Origin: Pseudooceanicola endophyticus
GTDB taxonomy: Bacteria > Pseudomonadota > Alphaproteobacteria > Rhodobacterales > Rhodobacteraceae
NCBI RefSeq assembly: GCF_018760365.1
Contig: NZ_JAHIAB010000009.1
Span: forward strand, 1 to 64,000
Direction of reading: 5' to 3'
DNA length: 64,000 nt
The position numbers were made by a program, and so were the translations under genes. The notes below the pieces were generated by a model. That model saw nothing but the letters and a program-made list of their open reading frames with translations. It ran no database searches and was not told the DNA's origin. Positions 53,172 through 61,764 of this stretch are shown here, piece by piece (the first letter of the stretch is position 1; each line of letters begins with the position of its first letter).

Positions 53172-54083
53172 TCAGACCTTCGAAAGCGCCCAGTCCCAGT
53201 CCGCAGAGCCGATCTGACGCCGGGCCCGCAGCAGCAACATACGGGAATATTTCGCGAAATCGAACCCGATCGGAGAGTTCTCCGACTGGTAGATCGCCCA
53301 GAGGCCCCAGCGGACCATGGCGACGCCGATATAGAGGTAAGTGCGCGCCAGAACGTCCTCGCGCACCTGGCCCTCGTACATCTCCAGCATCGAGGCGACG
53401 CCGCGCAGATCGTCGAAGAAGATCTCGAAGCTGAACATCGCAACGTCCCAGTAGGGATCGTTGGCGGCGGCATATTCCCAGTCGATGATGCGGATCTCGC
53501 CCGCATCATTGCGCATGTAATTGGAAATGTAAGCGTCGTTGTAGCACCCGGCCAGCGACACGCCCGAGGCTTCGATCGCGGCCTTCGCACGGCGGCACTG
53601 CCAGATCAGCTGATCGATGTCGGCGGGCACCTGCGCGGACCGGCCCACCACCTTGGCGGTGAAATCCTCGAACTGCTGGAGGCCGGTGTTCACCAGATCC
53701 AGCTTCAGGCTGTCGTGGACATCCTTGTAGGCCGCCATGATATTGGCGCGCACCGTGGCATCCTGGGCATCATCGACGCCGCAGCTGGTGAAGCCCTGGA
53801 GGAACTCGTGCACCTCGATGCCGGCATCGCCGTCATGGAAGAAGACCTGCGGCCCCACCCCCTTGGCGGCGGCGATCTTTGCCGCGCTCAGCGCGGTCTC
53901 GCGGTCGATGAACTGCTCGGTGCCGGGGCCGTGCAGCTTGACGAAGAAGGTCTCGCGGGTGGCCTGATCGACGACGCGCCAGTTGATGTTGGTGATCCCG
54001 CCGTTGATGCGGAAGGCCTTCATGTCGCGGCCCCCGAACAGCGGGACGCGGGCGATGGCCGCGGTAATGTCGGTCATGTCCAT
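53172..54083 (-). CDS. Choline/ethanolamine kinase-like phosphotransferase (Brenner His replaced by Tyr)
   Basis: A 303-residue protein of the aminoglycoside/choline kinase fold. It has FRINGGITNINWRVV (the ChoK-type GG-x-TN motif, residues 25-39), FFVKL with ATP-binding Lys49, and catalytic loop CYNDAYISN (180-188) with Asp183 and Asn188. IIDWEYAAANDPYWDVA supplies the metal Asp201. The usual loop starts HND; here His is replaced by Tyr181. Small amino alcohols such as choline or ethanolamine are the family's substrates, fitting eutBC nearby. ATG 54083 has GCGAGG seven bases upstream. Only two bases separate it from the preceding kinase-like gene. Confidence 0.85.
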   Translation of the reverse strand: MDMTDITAAIARVPLFGGRDMKAFRINGGITNINWRVVDQATRETFFVKLHGPGTEQFIDRETALSAAKIAAAKGVGPQVFFHDGDAGIEVHEFLQGFTSCGVDDAQDATVRANIMAAYKDVHDSLKLDLVNTGLQQFEDFTAKVVGRSAQVPADIDQLIWQCRRAKAAIEASGVSLAGCYNDAYISNYMRNDAGEIRIIDWEYAAANDPYWDVAMFSFEIFFDDLRGVASMLEMYEGQVREDVLARTYLYIGVAMVRWGLWAIYQSENSPIGFDFAKYSRMLLLRARRQIGSADWDWALSKV

Positions 54084-54085
54084 GA

Positions 54086-55075
54086 TCAAACCTCGCGCAG
54101 GAGCCGCGCCATGTCGAAGACCGACAGGTGCAGGCGGAAGCGGACCAGCCGGTTGGCGGCATATTTGTAAAGCTCGGGGCCGCGGCGGTCGGCCTCGGTT
54201 TCCCCGATCAGCGCCCAGAAGGCCCAGAGCGCATCGTCGTAAAGCCCCCAGAGCTTGAGCCGCGCCATCTGCGACGCGGTGGCGGGCGCGCCGGCATAGG
54301 CGGCGATCAGGCGGGCGCGGTCGTCGTCATCGACGCAGACCTCATGCGCCAGGGCGCCCAGGTCGCGGAACGCGTCCCCCATCACGCAGCGGTCGAAATC
54401 GAGCAGCCGGATATTGCCCTGATCATCGGTCAGCACGTTCGACAGCGTGTTTTCGCCATGCAGCGGCACCGGGGCCTCGGTGACGCGCGACAGCGCCTCA
54501 AGGATGCGGGTAATCCACTGTGCGATGCCGGTGTCGTCCATGCGGATGGTGACCGGAAGCGGGGCCGCGTCGCGGGACCGCCAGCGCGCCAGCAGGGCCT
54601 CGAACTCTTCCGCCGGGCTCAGCTCGGGGGCGGCAAAGCCCGCCTCGTGCCAATCCTTCTTGGCATCGACCAGGGCGGCCAGCATGGCCGGGTCCAGGAA
54701 ATCCTTCGCCGAGGCCATGCGCCAGGGCGCTCCGAACTGCATGGTGATCAGGCTGCGGGTCTCTTCCTGCACCGCGACGACCGCAGGCCCAAGGCCTGCG
54801 GCGCCGGCATGACGGGTGGCGCGCGACGCCTCGGCAAAGCCGAAGGGGTAGAGCGATCCGTCATGATAGGTCTTGACGATCTGCGCCCCGGCATCCCCTT
54901 CGATGCCGGTCAGCAGGCCATCAAGTCCCATGTGCATGGGCATGGCGATGGCGGGCAGGGCATCACCCCGTCCCTCGGCCTCGGTGGCGGTGCCAAGGCG
55001 CTCCAGCGCGGTCTGGTGGCGCGCCTTCGTGGTGACGGGCATGTCCTGGGTCTGTCTCGTCATGTCCTCGCTCAT
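54086..55075 (-). CDS. Aminoglycoside phosphotransferase-fold protein (Brenner Asp replaced by Glu)
   Basis: A 329-residue protein of the same fold as its neighbour. The catalytic loop is LHGENTLSN (205-213), fitting H-x-D-x4-N except that the catalytic Asp is Glu208. LLDFDRCVMGDAFRDLG supplies metal Asp226. The N-terminal lobe is less conserved, with QIVKTY offering a candidate ATP Lys68. The Asp to Glu change may lower or abolish activity. It is sandwiched between the amidase (one-base gap) and the other phosphotransferase (two-base gap), so the products are made together and may act as a pair. Confidence 0.82.
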   Translation of the reverse strand: MSEDMTRQTQDMPVTTKARHQTALERLGTATEAEGRGDALPAIAMPMHMGLDGLLTGIEGDAGAQIVKTYHDGSLYPFGFAEASRATRHAGAAGLGPAVVAVQEETRSLITMQFGAPWRMASAKDFLDPAMLAALVDAKKDWHEAGFAAPELSPAEEFEALLARWRSRDAAPLPVTIRMDDTGIAQWITRILEALSRVTEAPVPLHGENTLSNVLTDDQGNIRLLDFDRCVMGDAFRDLGALAHEVCVDDDDRARLIAAYAGAPATASQMARLKLWGLYDDALWAFWALIGETEADRRGPELYKYAANRLVRFRLHLSVFDMARLLREV

Positions 55076-55076
55076 C

Positions 55077-56444
55077 TCAGATCTCGGCGGGAAAATCGCG
55101 CAGCTTGCCGCGCGCGGCCTCGTAGGCCAGGCAGGCGCGCAGGATGTCGATATCCTGCCCCAGAGAGCCGATCAGCTGAAGCCCCACCGGAGAGGTCCCC
55201 GAGAAGCCGCACAGCACGGTCGCCGCCGGCTGGCCCGACTGGTTGAAGGGGGCGGTGAAGCCGACGTGATCATGGGGATGTTCGGGGTCGGCGGCCACGG
55301 CCTCGGCCGCGTAATTGGCCATCGGCATGGTCGGGGAAAGCACCATGTCGAAGCCGCCCACCGCGCGTTTCAGCATCAGCTGGGCCTTCTCGACCGTGCC
55401 GAGCGCCTTGGCGAATTCCAGAGCGGTCATCGCCGCGCCGCGATCGGCGCAGGTGGTCAGGATCTCCAGCATGTCGCCGCGCCGGTCCTCGGGCAGGCCG
55501 GCACGTTCATAGGCAGCCTTGACCGAGAAGTAGCCGGACAGCGCCCGCAGGAAGGGGAAGCCCACGGGGTTCTCGATCTCGATGATCTCGGCACCAAGGC
55601 CACGGAAGACCTCTGCGGCCTGACGGATCAGGTCGGCGACGTCGGCATCAACCTCGGGGCCGTCCCCGACCGAGAGCATCAGGCCGATGCGCTTGCCGGT
55701 CAGGTCCATCGGCGCCAGCACCTCGGGGATGGTGGCGCCGGGTTCGAAGGCGCGCTCATCGGGCTGACCCAGCACCGACATCATCAGGATCGCGTCCTCG
55801 ACGGTGCGGGTGATCGGCCCGGCGGACCGGTCGCGGCTGTAGGGCAGATGCGGGATCGCGCCGGCAGAGGGCTTCAGCGCCACCAGGCCGCAGTGGCTGG
55901 CGGGAAGACGGACCGAGCCGCCGACATCGCTGCCCACGGCCACCGGCACCAGGCCCGCCGCGACGGCGGCCGCCGACCCGGCCGAGGAGCCCCCGGTGTT
56001 CAGCGACAGATCCCAGGGGTTGCGCGTGACCCCGCAGGCCGAGCTGACGCCCGCCCCGAGGAAGCCCATGTCGGGCATGGTGGATTTCGCGAAGAGGATC
56101 GCGCCGGCTTCGCGCAGGCGGGCGACCGGCGGGCTGTCCTCGGTGTCGGGGGCGACGTCGCGCCGCGCCTTCAGGCCGCGCAGCATGGTCATACCCCTGA
56201 CGGCGATGCTGTCCTTGATGACCACCGGCACGCCATCAAGCGGCCCCTGGGGCGCCCCCGCGACCCAGCGATCCGCCGAGGCCCGCGCCTGTTCCATCGC
56301 GCCCTCGGCATCGACCTCGTAAAGCGCGTTGATCTTCGGGTTCACGACCTCGATGCGCGCCAGAAGCGCCTGCATCACCTCGACCGGAGAGAGCGAGCCA
56401 TCCCGGTATCCGTTGAGAAGTTCGGTTGCGGTAAGCGTCCACAT
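55077..56444 (-). CDS. Amidase-signature family amidohydrolase
   Basis: A 455-residue amidase. The Ser-Ser-Lys triad is intact: Lys77 (GVPVVIKDSIAVRG), Ser153 (NTGGSSAGSAA) and nucleophile Ser177 (GSDVGGSVRLPAS). The 24-residue spacing between the serines matches fatty acid amide hydrolase and other members. No signal peptide is present, so it is cytoplasmic. Substrates range from simple amides to N-acylethanolamines and Glu-tRNA; it is not GatA, because gatBC are absent. AAAGGTCG precedes ATG 56444. Linkage to eutBC makes an N-acyl amino alcohol an attractive but unproven substrate. Confidence 0.9.
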   Translation of the reverse strand: MWTLTATELLNGYRDGSLSPVEVMQALLARIEVVNPKINALYEVDAEGAMEQARASADRWVAGAPQGPLDGVPVVIKDSIAVRGMTMLRGLKARRDVAPDTEDSPPVARLREAGAILFAKSTMPDMGFLGAGVSSACGVTRNPWDLSLNTGGSSAGSAAAVAAGLVPVAVGSDVGGSVRLPASHCGLVALKPSAGAIPHLPYSRDRSAGPITRTVEDAILMMSVLGQPDERAFEPGATIPEVLAPMDLTGKRIGLMLSVGDGPEVDADVADLIRQAAEVFRGLGAEIIEIENPVGFPFLRALSGYFSVKAAYERAGLPEDRRGDMLEILTTCADRGAAMTALEFAKALGTVEKAQLMLKRAVGGFDMVLSPTMPMANYAAEAVAADPEHPHDHVGFTAPFNQSGQPAATVLCGFSGTSPVGLQLIGSLGQDIDILRACLAYEAARGKLRDFPAEI

Positions 56445-56508
56445 GGGGGCGACCTTTTCTTGGCTGTCGGGCGTGCGCACACGCGCCGGTGTTCGGGGGG
56501 ACGGGCGC

Positions 56509-57294
56509 TCAGGCGCCGGCGAGGCAGGGCGCGAGGGCCTTCAGCATCTGTTCATGCAGCTCGGGCGTGGCCGAGGCCAGCACGTCGCCCTTGCTGTCAA
56601 GGCCCAGCGGGCGGCCCGACCAGTCGGTGATCACGCCACCGGCGCCCTCCACCACCTGCACCACCGGCAGATAGTCGTAGGGCTGCTGGCCGATTTCCAG
56701 CACGATGTCGCAATGCCCCGAGGCCAGCAGGCCATAGTTGTAGCAATCCCCGCCGAAGCGCAGCAGGTGCACCGACCTGTGCAGCGCCTCGTAGGCGGCG
56801 CGGTCCGCACCGGTGTAAAGCTCGGGGTCGGTGGTATAGGCGCGCGCCTTCGACAGCTCGGTGCAGCCGCTGGCAGTGCAGGGAGTACCGTTGAAGGTCG
56901 TGGGCGCGCCGCGCATGCCCTGCCAGCGCTCATTGAAGGCGGGCATGTCGATCTGGCCCAGCACCGGCTCTCCGTCGCGCAGCAGCGCCATCAGGTTGCC
57001 AAACAGCGGGTGCCCGGTGACAAAGCTTTTCGTGCCGTCGATCGGATCGACCACCCAGACCTCGCGGGCGGACATGTTCACCGGGTCCTGTTCCTCGCCG
57101 AAGATGCCGTGCTCGGGGAAGGTCTCGGCAATGCGGGACCGCAGATAGGCCTCGATCTCGCGGTCGGCGACGGTGACCGGGGAATGGTCTTCCTTGTCGT
57201 CCACTTCCAGCGCGCTGCGGAAGTAGCGGTGGGCGATCTTGCGGGCATTGTCAGCGACATCCGCCGCGAAGACGAGTTCAGGGAACGAGGTCAT
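56509..57294 (-). CDS. Inositol-monophosphatase-family phosphatase
   Basis: A 261-residue Mg-dependent phosphatase. Metal-binding motifs are the Glu in FGEEQDPV, DPIDGTKSFVTGHPLFG (residues ~83-99) and a late Asp in GGDCYNYGLLASGHCDIV, where the usual WDxAxxxxI is QPYDYLPVVQVVEGAG. Relatives dephosphorylate inositol 1-phosphate, histidinol phosphate or other monophosphates. It is the first gene of the six-gene minus-strand operon, diverging from deoR. Its presence beside two kinase-like genes suggests a phosphorylated intermediate. Substrate unknown. Confidence 0.9.
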   Translation of the reverse strand: MTSFPELVFAADVADNARKIAHRYFRSALEVDDKEDHSPVTVADREIEAYLRSRIAETFPEHGIFGEEQDPVNMSAREVWVVDPIDGTKSFVTGHPLFGNLMALLRDGEPVLGQIDMPAFNERWQGMRGAPTTFNGTPCTASGCTELSKARAYTTDPELYTGADRAAYEALHRSVHLLRFGGDCYNYGLLASGHCDIVLEIGQQPYDYLPVVQVVEGAGGVITDWSGRPLGLDSKGDVLASATPELHEQMLKALAPCLAGA

Positions 57295-57569
57295 ACTGTG
57301 TTTCCATGCGATTCTGAGGCATTCCGGGGAGGATCACCTCCTGCTGACGCCAACATTCCCCACAAACACACACCCAGCAAGGCATTTTCCGGGGATTTCG
57401 GGCAATAACCTCCCAATTTGACAAACAAACACACATTCACGCTCCGAATGCCGCAATTCCCATCAGCTTTCGGCGCTGAATTAGGCACAGAGTCATACAT
57501 ACCCACACCTGCTGTGGACTTTTGCCGGGCTGCGGGGCACAGGATGGGGCGGCACAAGCGGGAGGCCCC
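57295..57569. promoter_or_regulatory. Divergent control region between phosphatase operon and deoR-type gene, with ACAAAC repeats
   Basis: The region contains CACAAACACACACCC (57361-57375) and ACAAACAAACACACATTC (57421-57438), plus CATACATACCCACACC at about 57494. The second is nearly identical to the element at 46815. Repeated short asymmetric elements are common for DeoR-family operators. This is the natural place for autoregulation and control of the divergent operon. Confidence 0.55.
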
Positions 57570-58328
57570 ATGTGGACGCATGAACGACAGGCGCAGATCC
57601 TCGCCCGGCTGGGCAAGGACGGCAAGGTGGCGGCCAACGATCTGGCCAGCGAATTCAGCGTCTCGCGCGAGACGGTGCGCCGCGACCTGATGGACATGGA
57701 AAAATCCGGCCTGCTGCGCCGGGTCCATGGCGGCGCAGTGCCCTCCCTCGCGCCCGAGCCCGAACCCGCCTTCGCGATGCGGCAGGAACAGTTCGCCTCC
57801 CAGAAGGAGGCCATCGGCCAGACCGCCTGCGCGCTGATCCCCACCGGCAGCACCTGCTTCATCGACGCCGGCACCACGACCTCGGCCTTTGCCCATGCGC
57901 TGGCGGCGCGCGGTCGCATCCGGGTGATCACCAATTCGCTGGAAATCGCGCGGATCATGGTCACCGGAGAGGATTGCGACACGCTGCTGCTGGGCGGCGC
58001 GCCCCATGCCGACGTGCCCGCCACCTACGGAGAGATGACCCTGGCCGAGATCGACCGCTTCCGGGCCGATTTCGCCGTGATCTCTCCGGTGGCGGTGGAT
58101 CGCAACCGCGGCGTCACGGATTACGAGCTGCACGAGGCCGAGGTGGCGCGCAAGATGATCCGCAATTCCCACGCCTGCATGGTGCTGTGCCATTCGGCGA
58201 AGCTGAACACGGAAAGCCGGGTCTCGATCTGTCGCCTGGACGAGGTCGACCTGCTGGTCACCGACGCCCAGGCCGAGCCCTACGAGCTGCCGCGGGGGAC
58301 GACCCATTACGCCCCCGCAGTCGGCTGA
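57570..58328 (+). CDS. DeoR-family transcriptional regulator
   Basis: A 252-residue regulator. The N-terminal DeoR helix-turn-helix is at about residues 4-60 (VAANDLASEFSVSRETVRRDL, LLRRVHGGAV). The C-terminal effector domain resembles ribose-5-phosphate isomerase, with DAGTTTSAFAHAL, VITNSLEIARIM and LLLGG. Effectors in the family are phosphorylated small molecules, which fits the phosphotransferases and phosphatase it is divergent from. GGGAGG lies four bases before the ATG. It converges with eutC, ending nine bases away. Confidence 0.93.
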   Translation: MWTHERQAQILARLGKDGKVAANDLASEFSVSRETVRRDLMDMEKSGLLRRVHGGAVPSLAPEPEPAFAMRQEQFASQKEAIGQTACALIPTGSTCFIDAGTTTSAFAHALAARGRIRVITNSLEIARIMVTGEDCDTLLLGGAPHADVPATYGEMTLAEIDRFRADFAVISPVAVDRNRGVTDYELHEAEVARKMIRNSHACMVLCHSAKLNTESRVSICRLDEVDLLVTDAQAEPYELPRGTTHYAPAVG

Positions 58329-58337
58329 GCGCACGGC

Positions 58338-59072
58338 CTAGTCCAGCAGCGGCACCGTGTCGGACAGGTCCTTGAGGCCGACGCCGGTGACCCCCAGCTT
58401 GCGGGCATAGCGCACCAGCCAGTTGATCTTGTGGGTGGCATCGGCAAGCGACAGGCCGCCCTTTCCGTGGATGTTGGACACGCAGTTGCGGGCGCTGTCG
58501 GGGGTGCCCACCTTCGGCGACCGGGTCAGATAGGCGCCCAGGCTGTTGGTGACCGACAGGCCCGGGCGCTCGCCCACCAGCACCAGCACCAGATCGGCAC
58601 CAAGCGCCGCGCCGACCTCATCCCCGATGCCGACGCGGCCCTGTTCGACCAGCACCACCGGCGCCACGTTCAGATCCGCAAAGGCCGCCAGAAGCGCGGC
58701 CACCAGCGCGCCGCCATTGTCGTTGACCGCATGGGCCGACAACCCGTCGGCCACCACGATAGCCAGATCGAACGGCCCCTTCGGCAGCCGCGCCAGATCG
58801 GCCTCTCGCAGGCGGCGGCCCAGGTCGGGGCGGCGGATGTAGACCTCGCGCGAGTCGGCGCGGCTGTGCACGGCGATCGCCTCGGCCGGGGCGATGGCGC
58901 GAGTGACGCCAGCCCAGTCCACCGGCATGGTGATCGCATCGCGGGCGCTGGCATGGCTGGCCTGGAAATCCAGCACCGCCGAGAGCGGCGCGGCCCCGGC
59001 GCCGGGCTCCAGCCGCAGCCGCGAGGGGGTCAGGCGTTTCAGCGCGCGGAAGGCCTCTTCAAGCTCGCTCAT
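58338..59072 (-). CDS. eutC: Ethanolamine ammonia-lyase small subunit
   Basis: A 244-residue small subunit of the adenosylcobalamin-dependent ethanolamine ammonia-lyase, which splits ethanolamine into acetaldehyde and ammonia. Family segments LRLEPGAGAAPLSAVLDFQA, VADGLSAHAVNDN, QGRVGIGDEVGAALGADL and LVGERPGLSVTNSLGAYLTR, then NCVSNIHGKGG, are all present. The length is at the shorter end for EutC, as in non-microcompartment versions. The ATG lies one base after the eutB stop. Confidence 0.95.
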   Translation of the reverse strand: MSELEEAFRALKRLTPSRLRLEPGAGAAPLSAVLDFQASHASARDAITMPVDWAGVTRAIAPAEAIAVHSRADSREVYIRRPDLGRRLREADLARLPKGPFDLAIVVADGLSAHAVNDNGGALVAALLAAFADLNVAPVVLVEQGRVGIGDEVGAALGADLVLVLVGERPGLSVTNSLGAYLTRSPKVGTPDSARNCVSNIHGKGGLSLADATHKINWLVRYARKLGVTGVGLKDLSDTVPLLD

Positions 59073-59073
59073 C

Positions 59074-60450
59074 TCAGGCCACCTTTCCCAGACGCTTGAC
59101 GAAATGGTTCATGTCCGACAGCGCGCCGGTGCCATCCGACAGGCCGACCTTCTGCAGCCAGGCGTCGAATTCCGGCGCCGGGCGGGTACCGAAGCGGCGC
59201 TGCATCCAGCGCGCATCCTCGAAGGCGAGCGACTGGTAGGACAGCATCACGTCATCCGATCCCGGCACGCAGATCACGAAATTCACCCCCGAGGCGCCCA
59301 GCAGGCACATCAGCGTGTCCATGTCGTCCTGATCGGCATCAACGTGGTTGGTGTAGCAGACATCCACCCCCATCGGCAGGCCCAGCAGCTTGGCGCAGAA
59401 GTGGTCCTCAAGCCCGGCGCGGATCACCTGTTTGCCGTTGTACAGGTATTCCGGCCCGATGAAGCCCACGACGGTATTCAGCAGCAGCGGATCGAAAGCG
59501 CGGGCCACCGCATAGGCGCGCACCTCAAGTGTCTGCTGATCGACGCCATGATGCGCCTCCGCCGAGAGCGGCGCGCCCTGCCCGGTCTCGAAATACATGA
59601 CGTTCTGGCCCAGCGTGCCACGGTTCAGCGACAGCGCGGCCTCGTGCGCCTCTTTCAGAACCGAGAGCGAGACGCCGAAACCATCGTTCGCCGCCTGCGT
59701 CCCGGCAATCGACTGGAAGACCAGATCCACCGGCCCGCCGGCCTCGATGATCTGGATGGAGTTCGTCACATGGGTCAGCACGCAGCTTTGCGTCGGCACG
59801 TCGAATTCCTGGCGGAACCCGTCCAGCGCCTTCAGCAGATCCGTGCAGTTGGCGATACTGTCCGAGGCCGGGTTGATGCCGATCACCGCATCGCCCGTGC
59901 CCTGCAGCAACCCGTCGAGGATCGCCGCCGCGATGCCGCGCAGATCGTCCGAGGGGTGGTTGGGCTGCAACCGGGTCGAAAGGTGCCCCTTCAGGCCCAC
60001 GGTGTTGCGAAAGCGCGTCACCACCTCGATCCGGGAGGCGACCTCGATCAGGTCCTGGTTGCGCATCAGCTTGCTGACGGCGGCGACCATCTCGGGCGTC
60101 AGGGCGGGTGCGGCGCGGGCCAGCGCCGGACCGTCGGCGGCCTCGGAAAGCAGCCAGTTGCGCAGATCGCCCACCGTCATCGACCGGAACGGCGCAAAGG
60201 CCGCGACATCGTGGGTATCAAGGATCAGCCGCGTCACCTCGTCAGCCTCGTAGGGGATCAGCGCCTCGGTCAGGAAGGTGGTCAGCGGCAGGTCGGCCAG
60301 CACGTAGCGCGCGGCCACGCGGTTGGCTTCGCTGGAGGCGGCAAGGCCCGCCAGCTCGTCTCCCGAGCGCAGCGGGGTGGCGGCGGCCATGACCTGGGCC
60401 AGGGACTGGAAGCGGTGCGTCTCGCCACCGGCGACATGCGAATAGCTCAC
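59074..60450 (-). CDS. eutB: Ethanolamine ammonia-lyase large subunit
   Basis: A 458-residue catalytic subunit with the TIM-barrel active site. Diagnostic segments include TPLRSGDELAGLAASSEANR, GLKGHLSTRLQPNHPSDDLR, GDAVIGINPASDSIANCTDL, SIAGTQAANDGFGVSL and YFETGQGAPLSAEAHHGVDQ. The usual start region (YSHVAGGETHRF) is reached from a GTG at 60450. No good ribosome site is visible there, and an ATG at 60525 lies inside a hairpin, so the start is uncertain. No eutA reactivase or microcompartment shell gene is nearby. Confidence 0.95.
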   Translation of the reverse strand: MSYSHVAGGETHRFQSLAQVMAAATPLRSGDELAGLAASSEANRVAARYVLADLPLTTFLTEALIPYEADEVTRLILDTHDVAAFAPFRSMTVGDLRNWLLSEAADGPALARAAPALTPEMVAAVSKLMRNQDLIEVASRIEVVTRFRNTVGLKGHLSTRLQPNHPSDDLRGIAAAILDGLLQGTGDAVIGINPASDSIANCTDLLKALDGFRQEFDVPTQSCVLTHVTNSIQIIEAGGPVDLVFQSIAGTQAANDGFGVSLSVLKEAHEAALSLNRGTLGQNVMYFETGQGAPLSAEAHHGVDQQTLEVRAYAVARAFDPLLLNTVVGFIGPEYLYNGKQVIRAGLEDHFCAKLLGLPMGVDVCYTNHVDADQDDMDTLMCLLGASGVNFVICVPGSDDVMLSYQSLAFEDARWMQRRFGTRPAPEFDAWLQKVGLSDGTGALSDMNHFVKRLGKVA

Positions 60451-60500
60451 GGGAGGGATCGTGCCTTCTGCTGGGTCCGGACGGGCCGGAGAGGGGAGAA

Positions 60501-60519
60501 GGCCCGCGCGCTGCGGGCC
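60501..60519 (-). terminator. Hairpin between serine hydrolase and eutB
   Basis: GGCCCGC (60501-60507) pairs perfectly with GCGGGCC (60513-60519). It lies 13 bases after the serine hydrolase stop and 50 bases before eutB on the minus strand. It may terminate or only dampen readthrough into eutBC. Confidence 0.55.
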
Positions 60520-60531
60520 CTCCATGTGCGT

Positions 60532-61764
60532 TCAGTTGGCAACCGTTGCGCCGTAGATGGCATCGGCCACGTCGGCGGGGAACTTGCCACCCAGCCCTTC
60601 CAGGCCGGTGTTGGTCATCTCGACCGCGGTGATGTGGCAGACCGGGTCGATGAACCAGGTGTGCCCGTAGACCCCGCCCCAGGAATAGGTGCCCTTTGGC
60701 TGCGGCGTCTTGGCGGCCACCGGATCCAGCAGCACCTTGCCGCCGAACCCAAAGCCATAGCCCGGCCCGTTGGTCGAGACCGGCAGATCGCCGATCTGGT
60801 TCTGCATCATCTGCGTGGTCAGCGCCGGGGTCAGGATGTCGCCGCCGCCCTCCTGAAGGGTTTCGAGCAGTTTAAGCACATCGCCCGCGCTTGAAACCAT
60901 GCCCGCACCACCCGAGGGGAAGGGCGTGTCCTTGCGGGCACGGGAGGGCGAAAAGCGGATCGCGGCCCCGGGGACCGAGGTCACAAGCTGCGGATCCACC
61001 ATCCGTTTCGCCCCATCGGGCGTGTTGTAATAGGCGGCAGTCAGGCGGTCGGACTGGGTAGAGAAGCCGGTATCCGTCAGACCCAGCGGCTTGGAGACCA
61101 GCTGATCCACGGCCTGCGGCAGCGGTTCGCCGGTGATCTTCTCGATCACCGCGCCCATCACGTCGACGGCCACCGAATAAGCCCAGCCCTTGCCCGGAGG
61201 ATAGGCAAGGCCGGCGGCCGAGATGCGCTTCATCTCCTCGTCCATGCCGATATCGACCTCGTCCAGCCCGTCCGAGACGCCGGCCTTGTGATAGGGGCCG
61301 TCGGGCTGTTCCATCAGCCCGTAGCCCAGGCCCGCGGTATGGCTGAGCAGCTGGGAAATCAGGATCGGCGGCGTGCTGCCATCGGCCAGCGCCGGCTTGA
61401 AATCGGGCAGGTATTTCGTGACCGGATCCTCCAGCGACAGCTTGCCCTGCTTGACCAGCGCCAGGGCGGCGGTGGTGACGAAGGACTTGCTGACAGAGGA
61501 AAGACGGAAGATCGCGTCCTCGGCCATCGGGATATTGGCCTCGCGGTCAGCCAGACCGGCGGCGCGGCTGTAGACCAGCTTGCCGTCCTTCATGATCATC
61601 ACGACGGCGCCGACGATGCGGTCGTCGCGAATCGCGCTGTCGATCGCCGAATCCACACCGGCACTGAAATCGACATCGCAGCTGCCAGCCTGGGCCGCAC
61701 CGGCCATCATGGCCAGCCCGGCGGCTGCCAGCACAAGGGTCTTCCTGTTGGTATTAGGGCGCAT
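60532..61764 (-). CDS. Exported beta-lactamase-fold serine hydrolase (class C / family VIII esterase-like)
   Basis: A 410-residue hydrolase. A signal peptide ends GAAQA at about residue 26. The catalytic Ser90-x-x-Lys93 is in FRLSSVSKSFVTTAALALVK, the Tyr of the second motif is probably in GWAYSVAVDVMG, and SQLLSHTAGLGYG is a family landmark. Members include carboxylesterases, D-aminopeptidases and AmpC relatives. True antibiotic-active beta-lactamase function is not implied. AGGAGG lies four bases before ATG 61764. It is upstream of eutBC on the same strand, so it may release the substrate in the periplasm. Confidence 0.9.
   Translation of the reverse strand: MRPNTNRKTLVLAAAGLAMMAGAAQAGSCDVDFSAGVDSAIDSAIRDDRIVGAVVMIMKDGKLVYSRAAGLADREANIPMAEDAIFRLSSVSKSFVTTAALALVKQGKLSLEDPVTKYLPDFKPALADGSTPPILISQLLSHTAGLGYGLMEQPDGPYHKAGVSDGLDEVDIGMDEEMKRISAAGLAYPPGKGWAYSVAVDVMGAVIEKITGEPLPQAVDQLVSKPLGLTDTGFSTQSDRLTAAYYNTPDGAKRMVDPQLVTSVPGAAIRFSPSRARKDTPFPSGGAGMVSSAGDVLKLLETLQEGGGDILTPALTTQMMQNQIGDLPVSTNGPGYGFGFGGKVLLDPVAAKTPQPKGTYSWGGVYGHTWFIDPVCHITAVEMTNTGLEGLGGKFPADVADAIYGATVAN

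Noticed and set aside
55077-56444. Amidase as GatA of the Glu-tRNA amidotransferase
   Set aside because: The signature is shared, but gatB and gatC are absent and the gene sits in a catabolic operon.
57358-57440. CA-rich repeats near deoR as a CRISPR or microsatellite
   Set aside because: The units are irregular, few and without spacers of constant length; a regulatory-site reading fits better.
60451-60525. Extended eutB start at ATG 60525
   Set aside because: The ATG lies in a GC-rich hairpin downstream of the serine hydrolase, and the added 25 residues (GPQRAGLLPSPARPD...) do not resemble EutB N-termini.
60532-61764. Serine hydrolase as an antibiotic-resistance beta-lactamase
   Set aside because: The S-x-x-K motif and fold fit, but class C landmarks such as a clear Y-x-N and K-T-G are not evident. 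Context is catabolic, and family VIII esterases share the same fold.
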